From Pseudomonas defluvii (GTDB lineage Bacteria > Pseudomonadota > Gammaproteobacteria > Pseudomonadales > Pseudomonadaceae), in NCBI RefSeq assembly GCF_001695625.1, contig NZ_MBPN01000007.1, positions 31,986-95,985 of the forward strand: a DNA stretch of 64,000 nucleotides, in the 5' to 3' direction. The translations under genes were made by a program, and so were the position numbers. Below, in pieces: positions 16,700-24,034 of this stretch (within the stretch, counting starts at the first letter, position 1; each line of letters starts with the position of its first letter). The notes under the pieces were generated by a model that was not told the DNA's origin, did no database searches, and was given only the letters and a program-made list of their open reading frames with translations.

Positions 16700-17092
16700 T
16701 TGCGCTGGCAGCTGATTGAAGCAGTAGTTTTGGACAAGCCAGCAGAGGGCGATTCGTGCAACGGGTGCGGTCTCTGCTGTATCGCTCAGGTATGTGACCT
16801 CGGTGTCGCGCTTGGTGACGATCGGAACTGCCGTGCATTGATCCAGAATGCGGACAACACCTTTTCCTGCGGCCTGGTGCTCGACCCTTACCGCTACTTG
16901 GACGCTGATGCCGTTAAGCCCTGGCGGATCATCGATGAGATGAGCGGGAGCAATGCTGGCGAGGAGGCGCTGAAGAAGATGAACGCCGAGGGCCTCGGCG
17001 CGGGGCGAGGCTGCGATACCGATGATGAAGAGGCATCGAAGATCATCGAGGAGGCTCATGCAAACTGGCAGTTGAACCTTCCTTTGCATTGA
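16700..17092 (+). CDS. YkgJ-like cysteine-cluster protein, 130 aa
   Basis: TTG start, fixed by a strong GGAGGT 9 nt upstream inside the previous gene's end. Cys20, 23, 26, 27, 32, 44 and 57 form the CxxCxxCC cluster of the YkgJ family, thought to bind iron or zinc. A second member of this family lies at 33647. Its partner here appears to be the membrane protein encoded just upstream. Confidence 0.7.
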   Translation: MRWQLIEAVVLDKPAEGDSCNGCGLCCIAQVCDLGVALGDDRNCRALIQNADNTFSCGLVLDPYRYLDADAVKPWRIIDEMSGSNAGEEALKKMNAEGLGAGRGCDTDDEEASKIIEEAHANWQLNLPLH

Positions 17093-17337
17093 TGCCCTTG
17101 TGGCACCCGCCCTCCCCGGTATGGTTGGAATAGGGAGGATCGGAGAGCGGCCTGACCGGAACCCAGTAGCACCGTCCGCGGACACGGCCCCAGGGATGAG
17201 GCTGGGATAGCGCAAGATGCGCCCTCGCAGCGGCGGCAGAGAGCGCTGGCAGGTGTCAGCAGGCTGCTCTCCAATCCTCCCCCGATAGCCAGCCCCATAC
17301 TGGTGACAGTTCATTTCATGCAATCAGGGCCCAATAT
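17093..17337. other. 245-bp gap dominated by a long hairpin
   Basis: No open frame with a ribosome site. It contains a TGGCAC (17101-17106) whose second box is poor, the long hairpin listed separately, and an outer GGTATGG/CCATAC repeat. It could encode a structured RNA. Confidence 0.4.
17133..17281 (+). repeat. Long-range hairpin, GGAGAG family copy 3
   Basis: Left arm 17133-17154 (starts GGGAGGATCGGAGAGC) pairs with right arm 17260-17281 over 22 nt, with one C/A mismatch at the same place as copy 2 and one possible G-U pair. The 105-nt loop has further small stems. The shared core ATCGGAGAG / CTCTCCAAT links it to 15772. Confidence 0.55.
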
Positions 17338-17517
17338 ATGGCACAGAGCCTCGACGAATTCATCGAAGAGATGAAGAAGGACCTGGAGTCCTTCGCCTCG
17401 GAATACCGCAAGTCCCACGCGGAAAACCCGGAGCACTTCCCGCTTGTTCTCGACGACAACAACGACGGGCTATGGCTGGAGTTTCTGGTGGACCATGCCA
17501 CCAAGGATCGTGGTTAG
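17338..17517 (+). CDS. Small acidic protein, 59 aa
   Basis: ATG 17338. Glu/Asp-rich and helical, with a Trp-Leu-Glu-Phe patch near the end. No clear ribosome site (weak AGGG at 17326). The frame is kept by codon use and by its fit between the hairpin and the next promoter motif. Confidence 0.5.
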   Translation: MAQSLDEFIEEMKKDLESFASEYRKSHAENPEHFPLVLDDNNDGLWLEFLVDHATKDRG

Positions 17518-17538
17518 ACACATTCCGGCAGCTACTGG

Positions 17539-17563
17539 TGGCACGCGACAGCTCCAGTAGGAT
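17539..17563 (+). promoter_or_regulatory. Promoter-like motif, 1 nt shorter spacing (gene 17599)
   Basis: GGTGGCAC with TGGCAC at 17539-17544 and TAGGAT at 17558-17563. It ends 36 nt before ATG 17599. CCATC just after it can pair with GATGG at the ribosome site. Confidence 0.5.
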
Positions 17564-17598
17564 AGACCCATCAACTCAACCATTGGATGGAATAGAAA

Positions 17599-17745
17599 AT
17601 GATCGTGAAGGTATCCCTCACCGCCGACGAACTCGCTGACATGGACATGACTGAGCAACAGTTTCATGACCACGTAGTGGCAGCCTTGGATGACGCGCAA
17701 CCCGATCTGCCCGGGTTCAATGTCGAAGTAGAAATCCAGGACTGA
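17599..17745 (+). CDS. Very small acidic protein, 48 aa
   Basis: GGATGG upstream of ATG 17599. One beta strand, two acidic helices and a terminal strand with the repeated valines of a small alpha/beta fold. No family recognised. The next gene starts 3 nt downstream. Confidence 0.55.
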   Translation: MIVKVSLTADELADMDMTEQQFHDHVVAALDDAQPDLPGFNVEVEIQD

Positions 17746-17748
17746 CCT

Positions 17749-17925
17749 ATGGCCGCCAAGCAGGAGAAGTCGATCGCTTTCGAAGCAGGCCGCCAGGCCT
17801 ACCACTGCGGAGTTCCGCTTGAGCAGAGCGCACTCCGCAAACTGCGCATCGGCAGTTCCCAGTACGAAGATTATGTTGACGGCTACGATAGCGCGAAGGC
17901 AGCGACCTCAAAGCGCCAGCAGTAA
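17749..17925 (+). CDS. RMF/CrpP-like small protein, 58 aa
   Basis: The pattern A.EAGRQAY..G.P...........YEDYVDGYDSAK matches the ribosome modulation factor fold and the related plasmid protein CrpP of Pseudomonas (length there about 65 aa). RMF dimerises ribosomes in stationary phase; CrpP was reported as a ciprofloxacin-modifying enzyme, a claim that has been disputed. Here only the family resemblance is seen. It is the last gene before a strong terminator. Confidence 0.55.
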   Translation: MAAKQEKSIAFEAGRQAYHCGVPLEQSALRKLRIGSSQYEDYVDGYDSAKAATSKRQQ

Positions 17926-17945
17926 TTCTCGGCGACCGCTTAGTA

Positions 17946-17973
17946 AAAGGCCCCTCAAAATTGAGGGGCCTTT
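17946..17973 (+). terminator. Intrinsic terminator
   Basis: Perfect 13-bp stem AAAGGCCCCTCAA / TTGAGGGGCCTTT, loop AA. Ends the 17599-17925 unit. Confidence 0.85.
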
Positions 17974-18072
17974 GCGTTATGAAGCCATGCTCCCCTTCCA
18001 ATTTCGCATGCGAAACTGCCAACAGGGCTCCGGGGCCTCATTTTCACCCAAAATATCCAAGCGGCGGGATAG

Positions 18073-18098
18073 TGGCACTCCCTCTGGGTCGGGACTAT
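18073..18098 (+). promoter_or_regulatory. Promoter-like motif (gene 18129)
   Basis: TGGCAC 18073-18078, GACTAT 18093-18098, 31 nt before ATG 18129. ATGGCAG at 18097-18103 pairs perfectly with CTGCCAT at 18110-18116, next to the GGAA ribosome site. Confidence 0.6.
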
Positions 18099-18128
18099 GG
18101 CAGCATCTTCTGCCATGGAACACACCAC

Positions 18129-18857
18129 ATGAAAACGCTGGATCTTCAAGGCAATCTGCTCAACCTGTACGTGGCCCTGGCAATGGGCGGCTTCGATGAG
18201 GCCTCCGGCAGCTGGGCACCATTCGACTATTGGGAAGGCACGATTCGATATCGAGATCAGGAGTTCAGTCCCCTCACTGACATCGCCACTATTTGGCCTG
18301 AGGTACTGCGTCTTCGACTTTCGACTCACTACGACGATGATGGGCTCTGGTCAATTTCGTTACCTGGGCAGTCCCCCTCTGCTATCAGGGCAGTTGATCA
18401 ACCGGCAGGTGAATCCCAAGCTTTCCGCGTCGCAGACCCTATTCACGGTTACTGCCTGGCCATCGTTTGGAATCAGTTCGGTCCCGAGGTTCCAGACGTA
18501 TTTGAGTCGTCATGGGCAGGCTGTGTCCCTCTGGAGCACTACAATGTTCCGCTCGACACCTCGGTGGACTTTGACGGAGTTGTGCAGCCTCTGCAGGTGC
18601 AGAAAGCAGCGGAGATGCTGCGCACATCGCCCCCAGAAGCCAGCCAGGCCGGCCCGCTGATGCAAGCCGCTCAAGTCCTGGGAGTCCAAGTTGTCCAGAT
18701 CAAACCCCAGGAGCCAGGGCGTCGCTGGTCGATCCAGGTGGGGACCAGGGCTGATAGTCAGATCCTGGCTTCAGCTCTCACCGCTGCTGGTATTGCTGCA
18801 GAAGCTGCCTCTCACCACGCCTTCCATGCGGTGTACTTCGAGTACGGGCAGGCCTAG
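18129..18857 (+). CDS. Hypothetical protein, 242 aa (distant NinX/DUF2591-like N-terminus)
   Basis: ATG 18129 agrees with the promoter motif; a longer frame from 17961 runs back through the terminator. The first ~60 residues (DLQGNLLNLYVALAMGG and FSPLTDIATIWPEV) weakly resemble the phage NinX/DUF2591 family seen clearly at 38736. The C-terminal 90 residues are Ala/Gln-rich and may be a separate domain. Function unknown. Confidence 0.6.
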   Translation: MKTLDLQGNLLNLYVALAMGGFDEASGSWAPFDYWEGTIRYRDQEFSPLTDIATIWPEVLRLRLSTHYDDDGLWSISLPGQSPSAIRAVDQPAGESQAFRVADPIHGYCLAIVWNQFGPEVPDVFESSWAGCVPLEHYNVPLDTSVDFDGVVQPLQVQKAAEMLRTSPPEASQAGPLMQAAQVLGVQVVQIKPQEPGRRWSIQVGTRADSQILASALTAAGIAAEAASHHAFHAVYFEYGQA

Positions 18858-18893
18858 GACACCGGTCTCAACTGCAAAGACCTACTCCAGCAA

Positions 18894-18918
18894 AAAGCCC
18901 CTGCTATGCAGGGGCTTT
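18894..18918. terminator. Bidirectional terminator
   Basis: Perfect 11-bp stem AAAGCCCCTGC / GCAGGGGCTTT, loop TAT, between two convergent genes. A-run on one side and T-run on the other fit use on both strands. Confidence 0.85.
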
Positions 18919-18936
18919 CTTCGCCGAAACTAGGAT

Positions 18937-19638
18937 TCAAACCAACGGATCTGATGCCGGCGGATCAGCAAACAGAGTGGGCTGCTCTTCTACAGACATG
19001 CCTTCCGAAACTTGGAAGTGAATCCCGTCGTAGATAGCCTGAGCCTTCTTCGGACCTATCCCCTTCACCGCACACAACTGCTCCACCGAGGCATTGATCA
19101 CCGCATGTACGGAACGGAAGTGTTCGAGGAGTTTGCGCGCGGCAACTGGGCCACAGCCATTCAAACCCTCCAGGGTGAATAGAGACTGGCCAACGCCGGC
19201 GGGCACCTTACCTTTGCGAGTGGCAGGCACGTAGTCGAGTCCTTCCTGCTCGTGCTTGGCTAGCCGGTAGATTATTCCGGCCGCACGCCTGGGGGCCTTG
19301 TACCAGAGCACCGTCTGTTGGAGCACGACTGCCAGGTAACTCAGTGCTCCATCCAGTGCATCAGGATGAATCTGGGCCCTGGTGGAATAGACGTCGCCTT
19401 CAATCAGCCAGATTCGGCGCTTGAAGTTCATCATCATCTTGCTGGATTGGTTGATGAATCTGCCATCGGTAACGCTCATGCAGAAGTCGATGGCGGTTTT
19501 CCGCTCCAGCACTAGATCGGCGCTCAGGACGTAGTCCCCAACCTCCAGGTTCACGATTTCAACCTCTGCGCCCATCTCGCGCAGGGCATCGGGAATACGT
19601 GAAGGGACTTCCCGGGCGTCCACAAAAATCTTGACCAT
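18937..19638 (-). CDS. XPF/ERCC4-type structure-specific nuclease with (HhH)2
   Basis: 233 aa. The N-terminal half is an ERCC4 nuclease domain: VDAREVP at 6-12, GDY at 34-36 and the catalytic ERKTAID at 45-51. Two helix-hairpin-helix motifs follow (about 153-205; GLNGCGPVAARKLL and VKGIGPKKAQAI). This is the layout of archaeal XPF/Hef and MUS81 nucleases, which cut branched DNA, and is uncommon in bacteria. Residues 219-223 read QPTLF, a clamp-binding-like peptide. AGGAAAGG lies before the ATG and a TATATT -10 about 20 nt further up. It probably works in replication-fork or recombination processing. Confidence 0.85.
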   Translation of the reverse strand: MVKIFVDAREVPSRIPDALREMGAEVEIVNLEVGDYVLSADLVLERKTAIDFCMSVTDGRFINQSSKMMMNFKRRIWLIEGDVYSTRAQIHPDALDGALSYLAVVLQQTVLWYKAPRRAAGIIYRLAKHEQEGLDYVPATRKGKVPAGVGQSLFTLEGLNGCGPVAARKLLEHFRSVHAVINASVEQLCAVKGIGPKKAQAIYDGIHFQVSEGMSVEEQPTLFADPPASDPLV

Positions 19639-19847
19639 TGCCTTTCCTGACCGAATGTGGGGATCGACCTCAATATAACGGGTGACTCAGCTCTGACCAC
19701 GTCGAAACGCTGCCCTGGAGAGCAGGCCATTCAAGGCGATAAGCAGTTGCCTGGCAGGCTCGATATTTCTCAGGATAAGGGGTGGCGGCACACTCTCATC
19801 ACTGTGAAGATCGCTTCATCAACCAAATACGCGCTTAGGAGAGCCCC
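19639..19847. other. Divergent intergenic region, 209 bp
   Basis: Holds the minus-strand promoter of the nuclease gene (TATATT near 19673) and, on the plus strand, the motif for gene 19848. Open frames inside it lack ribosome sites. Confidence 0.45.
19786..19811 (+). promoter_or_regulatory. Promoter-like motif variant (gene 19848)
   Basis: CGGCAC 19786-19791 and GAAGAT 19806-19811, 37 nt before ATG 19848. Confidence 0.55.
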
Positions 19848-20186
19848 ATGAACACCCTGCCTTCCCCTGTCGAACAACTGGCCAATCTCGGCTACGACCT
19901 GGTCAATGGTGCCATGCGCTTTGAGGCCGCGATGTCGATGGGCACCTCGATCATTGTCCGTGACGAAAATGGCAATGACCTGCAGATCAGCAGCAACGAA
20001 GGCAAGCTGGTTGTGAGCGCTGCCGCCGGAAAACAAGGGCTGACCGTACCCGCCATGATTGTACGCCGCAACGATCGGCAACCCTGCGACAGCGAAGGTG
20101 CGATGAGCGTGCCTCCGGCTCATGTCGCCAAGAAGTCGAATGTGCCGGCGGTCATGCTGCGCCTGCTGGCGCGCAGCCAAAAGTAA
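19848..20186 (+). CDS. Hypothetical protein, paralogue of 38460
   Basis: 112 aa; AGGAGAG ribosome site. Residues 7-60 match the whole 77-aa product of 38460: both have QL..LGY, GAMRF, AMSMG.SI and RD..G..LQIS. This copy carries an extra C-terminal tail of about 40 residues. Both copies are first genes behind a TGGCAC motif. Function unknown; a small beta-rich domain family particular to this replicon is likely. Confidence 0.65.
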   Translation: MNTLPSPVEQLANLGYDLVNGAMRFEAAMSMGTSIIVRDENGNDLQISSNEGKLVVSAAAGKQGLTVPAMIVRRNDRQPCDSEGAMSVPPAHVAKKSNVPAVMLRLLARSQK

Positions 20187-20233
20187 ACCGGTCTAGAACC
20201 GGCCTGGGCCAAGCCAGCATTCGGAGACAAAGC

Positions 20234-20725
20234 ATGCACATCAGCATTTTCCATTCGGTAAAGGCACCCCTGGATGGCCACCGATTCGCCTATGGAACCC
20301 TGGCAGAGGACTACCAGGGCGACGACGTGATCGCCAAGGTCGTGTTCTTCAACGGTACCGCCCAGATTGCTGGCCGGTGCAACGTGAACATCAACAAGGG
20401 CCAGATGCCCAGTTCCGAGGACATCGTCAAGGCATACGTTGGCCGGCAATTCACCTTGCTGGACAACCAAGCGATCGTCGACGAGTTGCAGACAGCCTTG
20501 AAAGCTGAGTCGAAGAAGCGCGCACAGGGTGTAGCGCACATCAATCTCGCAGTTCTCGCAGGCGAGGTGCTGCACTGGCGACAGCTTGGCTGCCTCCCTG
20601 AGAGCGGCAAGTTCAGAGATTTGGCCCGCATCTGCGCGGAATATACCAGTAGTGGCTCTGAGTACCAGGAAGCCGAGCGCCTCGTTGAAATCGAAGCGTT
20701 GAAGTTTGCCCGGTCGGCTCGGTAA
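20234..20725 (+). CDS. Hypothetical protein, 163 aa
   Basis: CGGAGA ribosome site. Beta-rich N-terminal part, helical C-terminal part with the conserved-looking LPESGKFRDLARI. Probably transcribed with 19848. No family recognised. Confidence 0.65.
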   Translation: MHISIFHSVKAPLDGHRFAYGTLAEDYQGDDVIAKVVFFNGTAQIAGRCNVNINKGQMPSSEDIVKAYVGRQFTLLDNQAIVDELQTALKAESKKRAQGVAHINLAVLAGEVLHWRQLGCLPESGKFRDLARICAEYTSSGSEYQEAERLVEIEALKFARSAR

Positions 20726-20741
20726 ATCGTAGAGGCCCTCA

Positions 20742-20870
20742 ATGCACGTTGACGATGATCTGGCGCTTGACCGGATGGACGACAACCCTCTGGAAATCGA
20801 CGCTGACGAAGAAGCACTTGATGCCCAGGATGATGAACTGGCATCCACATGGACGGACACCGAGGAGTAA
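20742..20870 (+). CDS. Very small, highly acidic protein, 42 aa
   Basis: GAGG 6 nt before ATG 20742. About 40 percent of residues are Asp or Glu. Its last codons supply the ribosome site (GAGGAG) for the next gene. DNA mimicry is a known use of such composition, but that is only a suggestion. Confidence 0.55.
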   Translation: MHVDDDLALDRMDDNPLEIDADEEALDAQDDELASTWTDTEE

Positions 20871-20873
20871 TTG

Positions 20874-21368
20874 ATGGCTCGGAAGATAGAGAAAGCGCGC
20901 CGGATCGAGGTGTGTGCAGGCTCGGCAGAAATGGTTTGTGTTCCCGCCGACAATTTCGATTTCAACGTGAAGGCCTGCGCAGAAACCCTCGCGGCATTCA
21001 AGAGAATTGATCCCACCCTGGCATTCAAGGATTGGGAGGAAGGCACCACCGGATACAGCATTGAGCGGGCGCTCGCTGATGCTGCTCGACGCTGCCGTGT
21101 AGTCACGGAGCGTGAAGGAGAAACCAGCTCTCGGCGTGCTGCGCGTCTGAAAGTGTTCCGTCCTGGACAAGACGACCTGGAGTGTGTGAAAGCCTCGGAC
21201 TACGACAAGGTGGTAAAGGCTTGTGCCGCGGCGGCAAAGATCCTGGCTCGTCTCGACCCAGACCTGAATTTCAGGGACTGGCAGGACGGTTCTGGCCGCA
21301 TCATAGAGAAGGTCCTCGCCCCTGCCGCACGTAAGTGCAAAGCAGTGGCAGACGCAGAAGCCCTCTGA
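20874..21368 (+). CDS. Protein with tandem ~48-residue repeat, 164 aa
   Basis: ATG 20874 after GAGGAG. Two repeats, about residues 22-75 and 108-158, share the pattern KAC......RIDP.L.F.DW..G....IE..L..AARKC. The pair suggests a duplicated helical domain. No family recognised. Confidence 0.65.
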   Translation: MARKIEKARRIEVCAGSAEMVCVPADNFDFNVKACAETLAAFKRIDPTLAFKDWEEGTTGYSIERALADAARRCRVVTEREGETSSRRAARLKVFRPGQDDLECVKASDYDKVVKACAAAAKILARLDPDLNFRDWQDGSGRIIEKVLAPAARKCKAVADAEAL

Positions 21369-21390
21369 TCTCATTTTGGAAACTGAACTC

Positions 21391-21759
21391 ATGGATGCGA
21401 ACCTCAATCTCAAAGCGGCCCTGGCGGTCGCCCTCAAGACGGCCGAGACCCAGCGCGCCACAGTACCCGCCTTGCCTGAAGGCTGGATTCAGGCTGCAAG
21501 CCAAGCGTTCGCGGCTGATGACAGCCAGGCAATCGAAGCTGCAGCCTTGACCATGATCGATGCGCATTCTGGATACGCTGCCAGCTGGGACAAGCGCCCC
21601 TGGCTTGCTGACCTGCGCACCGCGGCGACAGAGCCGCTCGCGCGGCGGCTTGCGAAACGACTGGTTGAAGAGGAAGGCCATGAGCGCGCGCTGCATGCCT
21701 ACATGCGCCGCACAGGTGCTGATGAGCCTCGAGCTCGCAGCGTACTGGCGAGCTTCTGA
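21391..21759 (+). CDS. Hypothetical helical protein, 122 aa
   Basis: ATG 21391; a TTG at 21376 is possible. Ala-rich helices throughout. The stop is followed within 15 nt by a TGGCAC motif. No family recognised. Confidence 0.6.
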   Translation: MDANLNLKAALAVALKTAETQRATVPALPEGWIQAASQAFAADDSQAIEAAALTMIDAHSGYAASWDKRPWLADLRTAATEPLARRLAKRLVEEEGHERALHAYMRRTGADEPRARSVLASF

Positions 21760-21772
21760 TCCTCGCACCTGG

Positions 21773-21798
21773 TGGCACAGTCTGGCCGGCAGTACAAA
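21773..21798 (+). promoter_or_regulatory. Weak promoter-like motif (gene 21849)
   Basis: TGGCAC 21773-21778 in GGTGGCAC; second box TACAAA (21793-21798) or ACAAAT one base later. 51 nt before ATG 21849. Confidence 0.4.
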
Positions 21799-21848
21799 TT
21801 CGACAACACTACCGCGGCATAGCTACCTTCCAGAACAGAGGTCTAACG

Positions 21849-22010
21849 ATGATCAACGAAACCACCTATGCAGGGATCACCGTTCCCAAAAGCCTGATGG
21901 AACAGTGCAAGGCGCTTATTGCCAACGGAAAGGCGATTGACGCTATCAAGGCTTTCCGTGCTGAGACGGGGTGCAGCCTTCAGAATGCGCGCCGCGCCCT
22001 CGAGCTTTGA
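21849..22010 (+). CDS. Ribosomal L7/L12-like mini-domain, 53 aa
   Basis: Residues 24-53 (ANGKAIDAIKAFRAETG.SLQNARRALE) follow the helix-loop-helix pattern of the L7/L12 C-terminal domain, where the IKxxRExTGxxLxxAK core binds translation factors. Such stand-alone mini-domains occur in several phages and bacteria without a known role. No clear ribosome site (AGAGG is 8-12 nt upstream). Confidence 0.6.
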   Translation: MINETTYAGITVPKSLMEQCKALIANGKAIDAIKAFRAETGCSLQNARRALEL

Positions 22011-22029
22011 CCAAAGGATCAGCTGCATC

Positions 22030-22371
22030 ATGCGTCCTCAACAGAAAACTGTCCTGGGAAGCCACCCGACCAGCCTGCCGCCACCCAGTGATGACGAACT
22101 GGCCGACATGAAGGCCAGCGGCTACTTCCTGGACACCAAGAGATTCCCTTGCGGGCGCGTCGCCGGCGTCATCAAATTCATGTTCACCTACGCCATCGTG
22201 GCCGACGTCACCGTAACGAGCTATTCAAGGCGTTGGTGCTATTCCGACCTGATGGCTACCCTCTGCGCCCTAGAGGACTGGGATGACTACGAGACCAGGC
22301 CCGAAGGTTGGCATCGAGAGACTCATTCTGGAGAGCGCCGGAGCGCTGACGGGAAGGTCGAGTTCTACTAA
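22030..22371 (+). CDS. Hypothetical protein, 113 aa
   Basis: ATG 22030, AAGGA somewhat far upstream. Pro-rich N-terminus, a beta-rich middle with several aromatic residues, acidic end. No family recognised. Confidence 0.6.
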   Translation: MRPQQKTVLGSHPTSLPPPSDDELADMKASGYFLDTKRFPCGRVAGVIKFMFTYAIVADVTVTSYSRRWCYSDLMATLCALEDWDDYETRPEGWHRETHSGERRSADGKVEFY

Positions 22372-22383
22372 GAACGATGGTTG

Positions 22384-22409
22384 TGGCACCGTTCGACCAG
22401 CAAGATCAT
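22384..22409 (+). promoter_or_regulatory. Promoter-like motif (gene 22462)
   Basis: TGGCAC 22384-22389 and GATCAT 22404-22409, 53 nt before ATG 22462, just downstream of the previous stop. Confidence 0.55.
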
Positions 22410-22461
22410 GGGCGCAGCGTTCCAATCCGCTGTCAAAACAAAAAATCACAAGGAGACTCAC

Positions 22462-22683
22462 ATGGAAACCAGGCTCTGGACTGTTGCCCGCTTCCCTGTT
22501 GGTAGTTGGACCACAGGTGGAAGGCCAGAGGATTCTGACTACGAATTCAGCGAGGTGTACCAGATCCCGGCGGAGAGCCGGGAGAAGGCCACCAAGAAGG
22601 CTCAGGCAGTTCGCTCCCGGCTTAAGAAGAAGGGCCTTCCCTTCCCGACCCAAAAACAACCTTACCGCGAAGATTTCAAGTAG
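22462..22683 (+). CDS. Hypothetical protein, 73 aa
   Basis: AAGGAGA ribosome site decides ATG 22462. N-terminal beta strands with several Trp and Gly, then a very basic helix (KKAQAVRSRLKKKG), perhaps nucleic-acid-binding. No family recognised. Confidence 0.6.
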   Translation: METRLWTVARFPVGSWTTGGRPEDSDYEFSEVYQIPAESREKATKKAQAVRSRLKKKGLPFPTQKQPYREDFK

Positions 22684-22709
22684 CGGCAGACTGCAGGAAG
22701 GAGTTGAGC

Positions 22710-22958
22710 ATGATGGAAGAGTTCAACGGTCGGCCATTGACCGACGAGCTACGCCGGTTGGCCAGGAAAAGCATCGGCGACTGTCAGACCGTCATGGTCC
22801 TGGCCGCCGACGCAATCCAGAATCGCACGCCGGCAGACTTCAAAGGCAGACCTCTCCACCTGGCCCTCGGCAGCTTGGCCCATCGGAATATGGGGGATGC
22901 CAAGACGGCGATGTTGGTCGCGGCCGATGTACTTGAAGCCAGGCTTACCCAGCCATGA
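22710..22958 (+). CDS. Internally duplicated protein, 82 aa
   Basis: AAGGAG lies 10 nt before ATG 22710. The two halves repeat: GRPL...LR.LA...IGD..T.MVLAADAI and GRPL...L..LA...MGD..T.MLVAADVL. It is a recent-looking tandem duplication of a ~38-residue helical unit. No family recognised. Confidence 0.65.
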   Translation: MMEEFNGRPLTDELRRLARKSIGDCQTVMVLAADAIQNRTPADFKGRPLHLALGSLAHRNMGDAKTAMLVAADVLEARLTQP

Positions 22959-23021
22959 CATCTTTCATTGCCGCCGGCGTACGTTAGCCACTCGCAGTTA
23001 GGTAGTGGTGGTCGTATCCTC

Positions 23022-23047
23022 GATGGCTCCATCCCTCAGGAGCCATC
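23022..23047 (+). promoter_or_regulatory. Ribosome-site hairpin before gene 23048
   Basis: GATGGCTCC (23022-23030) pairs perfectly with GGAGCCATC (23039-23047), ending right before the ATG and burying the GGAG ribosome site. A TATCCT -10-like box sits at 23015-23020. No TGGCAC box is present here. Confidence 0.55.
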
Positions 23048-23995
23048 ATGGAAAGGGAACACTTCCTCGCCCAGCCAGATGTCGAACAATTTGTCCGCTG
23101 GCTGACCAACCACCTACCCACTCTCCAAGTACACCTCAAGTGCCTTCCCAGTCAGTTCGTTCCCAGGGGGCTAGATGTGCAAGTTCAAGGCATCGAAGCC
23201 GTACAGGGCCAATACCAATGGAAGGGCAAATGGGCAACAGTCAAAGTCCGGCTGGATGCTCTTCGGGAAGACCTCAGATCGGCAGTACAGGCCGAAGACC
23301 AGGACGATACGTTCAGCGCCTGTGCCGCCATTCTCGATTGGGGGAATGTGCCGTCTTCGAAGGGCTTTCTCCTGGAACTCAGCCAGAATGGCCAATTGGT
23401 CAAGTACCTGACCGACCGGCAACCCCTTTTGAGCCCTGCAGGCACTCAGAAGCTTTCAGATCTCACCAAACAACGGTTCAGCAGATTCAACTCGGGCCTG
23501 ACTAAAGTCCATGCGCTTTTGGATACGGATGGTTCCCCCATCTATGACGGAAGAGTCGGGGCGGCGATCGCTATGCTCTACCACCTGTATAGGGGTTCGT
23601 CAGAGGCTCGGGCCGCCGGCCAGGCTTCGCACCGGATGTTCGGCTGGGGACCGGGGCTCGACGATCCAGAATCTGACAGGATTCGACAGATCCGCAATCC
23701 CGCAATGCTCGGGCGCGGTTACAACGGGACTCCCCAGCTCCTCTACCAAAGCCCTCACATTTGGGCGCAGCGCCAGCTGATCCTGGGCTGGATCATGCGA
23801 GCCGTGCTCGAGCGGACTACCTTGTTCAAAGGTGAGGACAGTTCCCTGGCTCACCGGTGCCATGCCTTCGAAGCAGGGCTCTTCATGATGGGCTATGACC
23901 TTCGCGCGCTGATCCCTGGGGGGTGGTCGATACCTGACCCGAAAAAGAAGGTCTATCGTCGCCGCAGGGATGCTGGCACACCTCTGGTAGCCTGA
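23048..23995 (+). CDS. Hypothetical protein, 315 aa
   Basis: Start fixed by the GGAG and the hairpin. Soluble, with a conserved-looking central block (FNSGLTKVHALLD then YDGRVGAAIAMLYHLYR) and a basic C-terminus. The Asp and Arg in that block could be catalytic, but no family is recognised. Its last codons overlap the next promoter motif. Confidence 0.65.
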   Translation: MEREHFLAQPDVEQFVRWLTNHLPTLQVHLKCLPSQFVPRGLDVQVQGIEAVQGQYQWKGKWATVKVRLDALREDLRSAVQAEDQDDTFSACAAILDWGNVPSSKGFLLELSQNGQLVKYLTDRQPLLSPAGTQKLSDLTKQRFSRFNSGLTKVHALLDTDGSPIYDGRVGAAIAMLYHLYRGSSEARAAGQASHRMFGWGPGLDDPESDRIRQIRNPAMLGRGYNGTPQLLYQSPHIWAQRQLILGWIMRAVLERTTLFKGEDSSLAHRCHAFEAGLFMMGYDLRALIPGGWSIPDPKKKVYRRRRDAGTPLVA

Positions 23996-23999
23996 CGAT
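23974..23999 (+). promoter_or_regulatory. Promoter-like motif (gene 24035)
   Basis: TGGCAC 23974-23979 inside the end of the previous gene, GACGAT 23994-23999, 36 nt before ATG 24035. Confidence 0.6.
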
Positions 24000-24034
24000 A
24001 TGACTTGTCCGAACTACTAGATCAGGATCATCAA

